A stretch of 64,000 bases of DNA from Terracoccus sp. 273MFTsu3.1 (GTDB lineage Bacteria; Actinomycetota; Actinomycetes; Actinomycetales; Dermatophilaceae), in NCBI RefSeq assembly GCF_000383675.1, contig NZ_KB911820.1:992001-1056000 (forward strand), given 5' to 3'. The notes under the pieces are model-generated. The model did not search any database. It was not told the DNA's origin and saw only the letters and a list, made by a program, of their open reading frames with translations. Positions 17,424-23,996 of the stretch are shown here, one piece after another; position 1 is the stretch's first letter; every line of letters starts with the position of its first letter. Position numbers and translations under genes: made by a program.

Positions 17424-19742
17424 TCAGGCCAGGATCGTCATCCGGTGTGCCGCACGGGTCAGGGCGACGTAGAGCACCCGGATCCCGCCGGGCGACTCAC
17501 GAGTGATCTCGTCGGGGTCGACGACGACGGTGGCGTCGTACTCGAGGCCCTTCGTCGACATCGGGTCGATGACCTGGACGCGGCCCTCGCCGAGCTGGGA
17601 GACCGGTTCGAGAAGCGCCGCGTGCACGGCCGGGGTGATGACCGCGATGGCCCCCTCGACCTCCCCGAGCAGCGACTCGACGGCGGCCCGGACCGAGGCC
17701 AGGGCGTCCGGACCGAGGGGACCCTCCAGCGGGTCGATCCCCGTCTCGCGGACGGCCTGCGGGATGTCCGCGTCGGGCACCTCGCGGCGCACGACCTCGG
17801 CGGCGTAGTCGAAGATCTCGCGCGCGTTGCGGTAGTTGGTGTCCATGTGGAACTGCTGGCGCGCCTGCGACCCGAAGGCCTCCTCTCGCGCGGCAGCCGC
17901 CTCGGCGGCATCGGGCCACGAGGCCTGGGCTGCGTCACCGACGACGGTCCACGACGCATACCGCCCGCGACGGCCGATCATCCGCCACTGCATGGGCGAG
18001 AGGTCCTGGGCCTCGTCGACGAGGACGTGGGCGTACTCGTCGGGCTTGCCGATGCGGCCGGCGAGGAGCTTGTCGCGCGGGTCGGTGAGAACCCGCGGCG
18101 CGCCGGCGTCGCGCGCCGCGCTGACGACCGGCTGCACCTCGGTGACGCCGTACTGGCTGAGGTCCTCGAGCTCCTCGATCTCGTAGAAGCCGCGCTCCTC
18201 CTTGGGGGGCTCCTGCACCGGGCCGACGCGGGCGGCGATGTCGTCGACGAGCGCGACGTCGGCCACCGACCACGTGCCGGTCTCCAGCGCGAGCCGGAAC
18301 GAGGCGGCCAGCGGCTCGATCTCGTCGTCGCGGAGGGTGCCGCGGGCGTGCCGGCGCACGAGCTCGGGGTCGCCGAGCCACAGCAGCACCTCGCGGGGGT
18401 CGACCTGCGGCCACCAGACCTGCATGAACGCCTCGACGTCGAGGTGGTCCTCCCACTTGTCGAGGAACTCCTCCTTGGCCTCCCGGTCGCCCGTGATGCC
18501 GAGGGAGGCCCAGGCGGCCTCCCCGAGGGCGTCCTGGGCCGCGGCCGTGCCCGTGTTGCGCTGGTGCTGACGAAGGACCTGCGAGCGGACGCGGTCGAGC
18601 TCGCGCACCTCGAGGCGGACCGGGCGGCCCGCCACCATGGCCCGGAACTCGGTCGGCGTGCCCGGCACGCGGCCGCGTGCCGCGGCGCCGAGCAGGGCGC
18701 GGATGCGGGTCGAGCCCTTCGTGCGCGCGACGGCCGGCGGGTCGAACCGCTCGGTGTGCACGACGTCGAGGACGTCGCCGAGGGCGCGCAGGATGACGCT
18801 GTCCTCGCCGAGCGAGGGAAGCACGCGCTCGATGTACGCGGTGTAGGCGCCCGAGGGGCCGACGACGAGGATGCCGCCGGACTCGAAGCGGCGGCGGTCG
18901 GAGTAGAGCAGGTAGGCCGCGCGGTGCAGCGCGACGACCGTCTTGCCGGTGCCGGGGCCGCCCGTGATCTCCGTGATGCCGCGGGCGCTGGCGCGGATCG
19001 CCTCGTCCTGGTGGGCCTGGATCGTCGCGACGATGTCGCGCATCCGCTCGCCGCGGCTGCGGGTCAGGGCGGCCATGAGCGCGCCGTCCCCGACGATGAC
19101 GAGGTCGTCGGGGGCCTCGGGCACCATGAGGTCGTCCTCGATGCCGATGACGACGGTGCCGCGGCTGCGCAGGACGCGGCGGCGCAGGACACCCATGGGC
19201 TGCGTCGGGGTCGCGCGGTAGAAGGCGGAGGCGGCCGGGGCGCGCCAGTCGATGACGAGGGGCTCGTAGTCGTCGTCGCGGACTCCGAGGCGACCGATGT
19301 AGCGGATCTCGCGGTCCCCGCCCGAGCTGCCGTCGGCCGGCCGGTGGCCGTTGCCGTTGGCGTCGACCGCGGCCGCGCGCAGCATCGCGTGGTCGATGTC
19401 GAGGCGCCCGAAGACGAGGCCTTCGTACTGCGTGTCGAGGGCGGTGCGTCGCTTGGCGGCGTGGAACATCAGGGCGTCGCGCTCGAACAGGGCCGCGCCC
19501 TCGGCGTCGCCGACCTCCACCTGCCGGCCGAAGTGGCTGCGCGCGAGGCCCTCGGCCTGGACGCTGTCGGCGCGCACGCCGGCCTTCTCCAGCTCCTCGT
19601 GGACGCGGTCGACGTGGGACTGCTCGACGGCGATCTCGCGCGCGAGCTCGTCGGGGATGCTCTTGGTCGACACCGGCGAGGCGCCCCGCGATCCGGGGGC
19701 GCTGGTCCGCTGGGACGATGCGTTCGAAGTGCTCACTGACAT
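17424..19742 (-). CDS. helD: HelD-type RNA polymerase recycling ATPase (UvrD/Rep superfamily)
   Basis: This is a 772-residue SF1 helicase-like ATPase. Walker A GGPGTGKT is at about residue 260, with the adjacent VALHRAAYLLYSDR helix. The Walker B/DEAQ motif is in VLVDEAQDLSPMQW, QFHMDTNYRNARE is motif III/IV-like, and VVVDPDEITRESPGGIRVLY with VALTRAAHRM forms the C-terminal motifs. The helical N-terminus (ELAREIAVEQSHVDRVHEEL) is the anti-parallel coiled-coil arm of HelD that reaches into the RNA polymerase secondary channel. HelD releases stalled polymerase from nucleic acid, and some forms protect from rifampicin. ATG 19742 is a reasonable start, though a start further downstream is possible. 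Confidence 0.88.
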   Translation of the reverse strand: MSVSTSNASSQRTSAPGSRGASPVSTKSIPDELAREIAVEQSHVDRVHEELEKAGVRADSVQAEGLARSHFGRQVEVGDAEGAALFERDALMFHAAKRRTALDTQYEGLVFGRLDIDHAMLRAAAVDANGNGHRPADGSSGGDREIRYIGRLGVRDDDYEPLVIDWRAPAASAFYRATPTQPMGVLRRRVLRSRGTVVIGIEDDLMVPEAPDDLVIVGDGALMAALTRSRGERMRDIVATIQAHQDEAIRASARGITEITGGPGTGKTVVALHRAAYLLYSDRRRFESGGILVVGPSGAYTAYIERVLPSLGEDSVILRALGDVLDVVHTERFDPPAVARTKGSTRIRALLGAAARGRVPGTPTEFRAMVAGRPVRLEVRELDRVRSQVLRQHQRNTGTAAAQDALGEAAWASLGITGDREAKEEFLDKWEDHLDVEAFMQVWWPQVDPREVLLWLGDPELVRRHARGTLRDDEIEPLAASFRLALETGTWSVADVALVDDIAARVGPVQEPPKEERGFYEIEELEDLSQYGVTEVQPVVSAARDAGAPRVLTDPRDKLLAGRIGKPDEYAHVLVDEAQDLSPMQWRMIGRRGRYASWTVVGDAAQASWPDAAEAAAAREEAFGSQARQQFHMDTNYRNAREIFDYAAEVVRREVPDADIPQAVRETGIDPLEGPLGPDALASVRAAVESLLGEVEGAIAVITPAVHAALLEPVSQLGEGRVQVIDPMSTKGLEYDATVVVDPDEITRESPGGIRVLYVALTRAAHRMTILA

Positions 19743-19789
19743 CCAAGGACTCTGAGGGACGCGCCGGGTGGCGCGGGAACCATCAAGTC

Positions 19790-19795
19790 TACTGT
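19790..19795 (+). promoter_or_regulatory. Predicted -10 box, leaderless GNAT gene
   Basis: TACTGT is followed by CAGTTC and ATG 19802. No ribosome binding site is present. Confidence 0.5.
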
Positions 19796-19801
19796 CAGTT
19801 C

Positions 19802-20434
19802 ATGCCCATCGAGGTCTGTGTCCCGCCCACCGGCGCGCCGCTCGTCGGCCGCTTCGTCCGCCTCGACGTGACGACCCCCGACGACGCCCCCGGACTGTTC
19901 GCCGTCTACTCCGACCCGCGGTGCTACGAGCAGGGCTTCGCGATGATGCGACCGCACACGTCGGTGGCCGAGACCGAGGCGCTCGTGGGCGCCGCGGTCG
20001 CGGCGCGCGGTGCCCACGGGACGGGCCGGACGGCATACACGATCAGGCTCGTCGCCGACGGCGACCTCGGCCCGGCGGGCACCGTCGTCGGGTCGAGCTC
20101 GCTCGGCGACGTCGACACCGAACGGCAGCACGTGCACCTCGGCTGGACGATGTACGGCTCGCGCTGGTGGGGCACGCAGGTCAACCCGGAGGCGAAGTTC
20201 CTGCTCCTCGCGCACGCGTTCGAGACGTGCGGCTTCGGGCGGGTCAAGATCCAGACCGACGTCGTCAACGCTCGCTCGCGGGCAGCCATCGTCAAGCTCG
20301 GCGCGACGTTCGAGGGGATCACGCGGCGCGACGTGAGGCGGGCCGACGGGTCGTGGCGCGACACGGCCGTCCACTCGATCCTCGTCGACGAGTGGCCGCG
20401 GGTGCGGGCGGGCCTGCTCGAGCGGCTCGGCTGA
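19802..20434 (+). CDS. GNAT family N-acetyltransferase, RimJ/RimL type
   Basis: This 210-residue protein has the RimJ/L-like GNAT fold: an N-terminal LVGRFVRLDVTTPDDAPGLFAVY strand-helix, a central ERQHVHLGWTMYG strand, and the acetyl-CoA region WGTQVNPEAKFLLLAHAFE. VKIQTDVVNARSRAAIVKLGATFEG closes the fold. Family members acetylate N-terminal amino groups or small amines; the substrate here is unknown. It stands alone, divergent from helD and convergent with the DinB gene ten bases away. Confidence 0.85.
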   Translation: MPIEVCVPPTGAPLVGRFVRLDVTTPDDAPGLFAVYSDPRCYEQGFAMMRPHTSVAETEALVGAAVAARGAHGTGRTAYTIRLVADGDLGPAGTVVGSSSLGDVDTERQHVHLGWTMYGSRWWGTQVNPEAKFLLLAHAFETCGFGRVKIQTDVVNARSRAAIVKLGATFEGITRRDVRRADGSWRDTAVHSILVDEWPRVRAGLLERLG

Positions 20435-20443
20435 GCGCGGTCG

Positions 20444-21037
20444 TCAGCGGTGCGCGTCTGCTGCGGCCTGGACGCGAGTGAGGTAGGCGTCCCACCAGTC
20501 GGCGTCGACCCCGGGCATGTTGTCGCGGTCGCGGAAGCGCCCGACCGAGCCGTCGAGCTGCTCGCGCAGGATGTCGGCGTGCCCTGCGTGCCGGGCGGTC
20601 TCGGCGACGAGGTGACCGAGCACGAAGCGGACGTCGACGTGGGCCCGCTCCTCGGGCCAGTGCGGCACGCGGCCCATGGTGTCGAGACCGAGGGCGATGG
20701 TGCCCTCGCCGTGCCGCCAGGCCGCGCGGTAGAGGTCGACGACCTCCTCGCGCGACTCGTCGGCGCGGGCGTAGAGGTCGTCGTTGACCTCGGCGTCCTC
20801 CGACCAGGCGGGCAGCGGTCGGTCCGCGGGTCGGCCGAACGTCTCGCCGAGATAGCCGAACTCGACGTACGCGAGGTGCTTGACGAGTCCGAGGAGGTTG
20901 GTCCCCGTCGGGGTGAGCGGTCGGCGGACGTCGTGGTCGGACAGGCCGTCGAGCTTCCACAGCACCGCCTCGCGATGGGACTGGAGCGTCTGCACCAGCC
21001 ACGCGTCGTGGTCGGGTGCCGGATGGGTGTCGGGCAT
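20444..21037 (-). CDS. DinB-like / DUF664 family protein
   Basis: The 197-residue protein resembles the DinB four-helix-bundle superfamily, many members of which bind a metal with three histidines. Matching segments are LVQTLQSHREAVLWKLDGL, GTNLLGLVKHLAYVEFGYLG (first conserved His) and VLGHLVAETARHAGHADILRE (second and third). Some relatives are mycothiol-dependent transferases or hydrolases; this one's reaction is unknown. ATG 21037 gives an N-terminus MPDTHPAPDHDAW. It converges with the GNAT gene and is divergent from purD. Confidence 0.85.
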   Translation of the reverse strand: MPDTHPAPDHDAWLVQTLQSHREAVLWKLDGLSDHDVRRPLTPTGTNLLGLVKHLAYVEFGYLGETFGRPADRPLPAWSEDAEVNDDLYARADESREEVVDLYRAAWRHGEGTIALGLDTMGRVPHWPEERAHVDVRFVLGHLVAETARHAGHADILREQLDGSVGRFRDRDNMPGVDADWWDAYLTRVQAAADAHR

Positions 21038-21072
21038 CGAGACAGCGTGGCAGGGCCGGCACGGTGAGCCAA

Positions 21073-21078
21073 TAGGGT
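21073..21078 (+). promoter_or_regulatory. Predicted -10 box, leaderless purD
   Basis: TAGGGT followed by 7 bases and GTG 21086. This supports GTG 21086 rather than GTG 21077 as the purD start. Confidence 0.5.
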
Positions 21079-21085
21079 GGGCGCC

Positions 21086-22363
21086 GTGAAGGTTCTCGTC
21101 CTCGGCTCCGGCGCCCGTGAACACGCTCTCGTCAAGGCCGTCGCGGCCGATCCCGAGGTCGACGCGGTCATCGCCGCGCCGGGCAACCCGGGCATCGACG
21201 CGACCGCGCTGTGCGTCCCCGTCGACATCCTCGACGGCGCTGCCGTGGCCGAGCTGGCCCGCGAGCACGACGTCGACCTCGTCGTCGTGGGGCCCGAGGC
21301 CCCCCTCGTCGCGGGCGTCGCCGACGTATGCCGTGCGGCCGGGTTCGCCGTCTTCGGGCCCTCCGCGGAGGCGGCCCGTCTCGAGGGCAGCAAGTCCTTC
21401 GCCAAGGAGGTCATGGCCGCGGCCGACGTGCCGACCGCCCTGGCCCACGTCTGCACGACGATGGACGAGGTCGAGGCCGCCCTCGACGCGCTCGGTGCAC
21501 CGCACGTCGTCAAGGACGACGGTCTCGCCGCCGGCAAGGGCGTCGTCGTCACCGACTCACGTGAGGTGGCCGTCGAGCACGCGCGAGCCTGCCTCGCCAA
21601 GCCCGACGGTCGTCTCGTGGTCGAGGAGTTCCTCGACGGACCCGAGGTGTCGGTCTTCTGCATCAGCGACGGCGAGACCGTCGTCGCGCTCGCGCCCGCC
21701 CAGGACTTCAAGCGCGTCGGCGACGACGACGCCGGGCCCAACACCGGTGGCATGGGCGCCTACTCGCCCCTCGACTGGGTGCCCGACGGTCTCGCCGACG
21801 ACATCGTGCGGCGCGTGGCCCAGCCGACCATCGACGAGATGCGCCGTCGCGGCACGCCCTTCGTCGGCGTGCTCTACGTCGGCCTGGCCCTGACGTCGAG
21901 GGGGCCGCGGGTCATCGAGTTCAACGCGCGCTTCGGCGACCCCGACGGGCAGGCCTCGCTCGCCCGCCTCGAGACGCCGTTCGCGCAGCTGCTCCTCGCC
22001 GCGGCCACGGGCGGGCTCGGCGACTTCGGCCGGCTGCGCTGGTCGTCGGACCACGCGGTCGTCGTCGTCATCGCCTCCTCGGACTACCCCGCATCGCCCC
22101 GCACCGGAGACCCCATCACCGGGCTCGACGCCGCGGCCGAGGTGCCGGGCACCGTGGTCCTGCACGCCGGCACGGCGATCGACGGTTCCGGTGCGCTCGT
22201 CTCGGCCGGCGGCCGCGTGCTCGACGTCGTCGCGGTGGCGCCGTCCCTGGCGAAGGCGCGCCAAGCGGCCTACGACGCCGTCGCGGTCATCGAGCTCGAG
22301 GGGTCGCACCACCGCTCCGACATCGCGCTCCGCGCCGAACGAGGCGAGATCACGGTCGGCTGA
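21086..22363 (+). CDS. purD: Phosphoribosylamine-glycine ligase (GAR synthetase)
   Basis: This 425-residue ATP-grasp enzyme joins glycine to 5-phosphoribosylamine in step two of de novo purine synthesis. It begins KVLVLGSGAREHAL, the GAR synthetase N-domain signature. Other motifs are VGPEAPLVAGVADVCRA, the ATP-grasp segment HVVKDDGLAAGKGVVV, the catalytic loop NTGGMGAYSP and the metal-binding stretch RVIEFNARFGDPDGQA. The length is normal. The gene is separated from purC by an intervening sigma factor gene. Confidence 0.97.
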   Translation: MKVLVLGSGAREHALVKAVAADPEVDAVIAAPGNPGIDATALCVPVDILDGAAVAELAREHDVDLVVVGPEAPLVAGVADVCRAAGFAVFGPSAEAARLEGSKSFAKEVMAAADVPTALAHVCTTMDEVEAALDALGAPHVVKDDGLAAGKGVVVTDSREVAVEHARACLAKPDGRLVVEEFLDGPEVSVFCISDGETVVALAPAQDFKRVGDDDAGPNTGGMGAYSPLDWVPDGLADDIVRRVAQPTIDEMRRRGTPFVGVLYVGLALTSRGPRVIEFNARFGDPDGQASLARLETPFAQLLLAAATGGLGDFGRLRWSSDHAVVVVIASSDYPASPRTGDPITGLDAAAEVPGTVVLHAGTAIDGSGALVSAGGRVLDVVAVAPSLAKARQAAYDAVAVIELEGSHHRSDIALRAERGEITVG

Positions 22364-22464
22364 GGCGAACCCTTCCGGCCGATCCGGACTCTCCTAGGCA
22401 TGAGCACCACGACCGCGAGCCGAGGCGAGACGAGGGCCGTGCCGCCCTGGCGGCGGACGACCGC

Positions 22465-23034
22465 GTGCTGTGGTCGCGGCTGGCGGGGGCCGACGATGCG
22501 GCGCTGACAGAGCTGTACCGACGGCACTGCGACGCCGTCTACAACTTCGCGTTTCGGCGCACGGCGTCCTGGGCGGCCGCGGAGGACGTGGTGCAGGCGA
22601 CGTTCACCGCGGTCTGGCGGCGGGCTCGCGCCGGCACCGTGGATGAGCTGCGGTCCGAGACGGCGCGGGCCGTGCTGCTCGTCATGGCGGGGCAGGAGTG
22701 CGCCAACGTCGCGCGTACGGCGCGGCGGCAGCGGCTGCTCCACGGGCGCATCGAGGCCGACTCCGGTGGCGCCGTCTCGCCCGACCACGCCGGATCGACG
22801 GCGGCGCGGGTCGACGACGAGCTGCAGATGAGCGAGGTGCACCGAGCCCTGGGGCTCATCCCGCAGGTCCAGCGCGAGGCGATCGAGCTCGTCGTCTGGT
22901 CGCACTGCTCCATCGCCGAGGCGGCCGTCGCGCTCGGTGTCTCGGAGGGGACCGTGAAGTCCCGTCTCCACCGGGCTCGTCAGAGCCTGTCCACCGTGAT
23001 CGAGATCGATGCCCTCAAGGAGGCACTGTCGTGA
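22465..23034 (+). CDS. ECF-like RNA polymerase sigma factor (start uncertain, possibly frameshifted)
   Basis: The 189-residue product has sigma region 2 (LTELYRRHCDAVYNFAFRRT and AEDVVQATFTAVWRR) and region 4 (LGLIPQVQREAIELVVW and LGVSEGTVKSRLHRARQSL). GTG 22465 begins inside what should be helix one. The codons upstream in the same frame (residues AALAADDRVLWSRLAG) extend the fold but lack a start. A well-placed ATG at 22400 (MSTTTASRGETR) is in a different frame, so a one-base indel near 22445 may have broken the natural start. The stop overlaps a GTG (GTGA) that opens a frame running into purC. Confidence 0.75.
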   Translation: MLWSRLAGADDAALTELYRRHCDAVYNFAFRRTASWAAAEDVVQATFTAVWRRARAGTVDELRSETARAVLLVMAGQECANVARTARRQRLLHGRIEADSGGAVSPDHAGSTAARVDDELQMSEVHRALGLIPQVQREAIELVVWSHCSIAEAAVALGVSEGTVKSRLHRARQSLSTVIEIDALKEALS

Positions 23035-23096
23035 ACCTGCCCGTTCCCCCTGAGCGCACCCTGCCCGATCAGCTGGGCAGGTGGCAGGCTGTGCGC

Positions 23097-23996
23097 GTGA
23101 CCGACCTACCGATCGACCTGCCCGGCTACGAGCACATCTACTCCGGCAAGGTGCGTGACCTCTATGCACCGGTCGGTGACGACGGCCAGGTGGTCGAGGA
23201 CCAGCTGCTCCTCGTCGCCTCGAACCGGCTCTCGGCCTACGACTGGATGATGTCGCCCGAGATCCCGGACAAGGGCGCCGTGCTGACCCGGCTGTCGCTG
23301 TGGTGGTTCGACCAGCTCGCCGACCTCGTGCCCAACCACGTCATCTCGACCGACGTCCCGGACGCCGTCGCAGGACGCGCGGTGCTCGTGCGCCGGCTCG
23401 ACATGCTCAAGGTCGAGGCCATCGCGCGGGCCTACCTGACGGGTGGGGGGCTCGAGGAGTACCGCGAGAAGGGATCCGTCTCCGGAGTCGTGCTGCCCGA
23501 CGGGCTCGTCGACGGCTCGCAGCTGCCCGAGCCGGTCTTCACGCCGACGACCAAGGCGCCCGTCGGAGAGCACGACCTGCCGATGTCGCCCGACGAGGTC
23601 GAGGCCGAGCTCGGTGCCGAGGTCGCGGCCGAGGTGTCGCGCCTGACGCGCGCGATCCTGGCCCGGGGCAACGAGATCGCCGCCGAGCGCGGCATCCTCA
23701 TCGCCGACACGAAGGTCGAGTTCGGGCTGTCGTCCGACGGCACGGGCGGGCTCGTGCTCGCCGACGAGGTGCTGACCCCGGACTCGTCGCGCTTCTGGCC
23801 GGCTGAGCGGTGGGAGCCCGGACACCCGCAGCCGTCCTACGACAAGCAGTTCGTCCGCGACTGGCTGACGTCGCCCGAGTCGGGCTGGGACCGCAAGGCG
23901 GGCGGCCCTCCGCCCGAGCTGCCCCAGCACGTCGTCGACCAGACGAGGGCGAAGTACGTCGAGGCCTACGAGCGGCTCACGGGAGAGACCTTCTGA
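23097..23996 (+). CDS. purC: SAICAR synthetase (phosphoribosylaminoimidazole-succinocarboxamide synthase)
   Basis: This 299-residue enzyme couples aspartate to CAIR using ATP in de novo purine synthesis. It shows YSGKVRDLY near the N-terminus, VASNRLSAYDW, RRLDMLKVEAIARAYLTGGG, the catalytic loop ADTKVEFGLSSDG, DEVLTPDSSRFWP, and PSYDKQFVRDWL. GTG 23097 gives a family-typical N-terminus. The same frame is open back to GTG 23031, which overlaps the sigma factor stop and would add 22 residues (VNLPVPPERTLPDQLGRWQA) that do not belong to PurC. CAGGCT lies 6 bases before 23097, a weak match to the leaderless pattern. Confidence 0.95.
   Translation: MTDLPIDLPGYEHIYSGKVRDLYAPVGDDGQVVEDQLLLVASNRLSAYDWMMSPEIPDKGAVLTRLSLWWFDQLADLVPNHVISTDVPDAVAGRAVLVRRLDMLKVEAIARAYLTGGGLEEYREKGSVSGVVLPDGLVDGSQLPEPVFTPTTKAPVGEHDLPMSPDEVEAELGAEVAAEVSRLTRAILARGNEIAAERGILIADTKVEFGLSSDGTGGLVLADEVLTPDSSRFWPAERWEPGHPQPSYDKQFVRDWLTSPESGWDRKAGGPPPELPQHVVDQTRAKYVEAYERLTGETF

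Noticed and set aside
17301-19739. Open frame of about 800 codons on the plus strand, antisense to helD
   Set aside because: The minus strand encodes a full HelD with all ATPase motifs; the plus-strand product has no domain and a shadow-like composition.
22400-22507. Small separate gene from ATG 22400
   Set aside because: It ends after 35 codons inside the sigma factor and looks like the displaced start of that gene rather than an independent gene.
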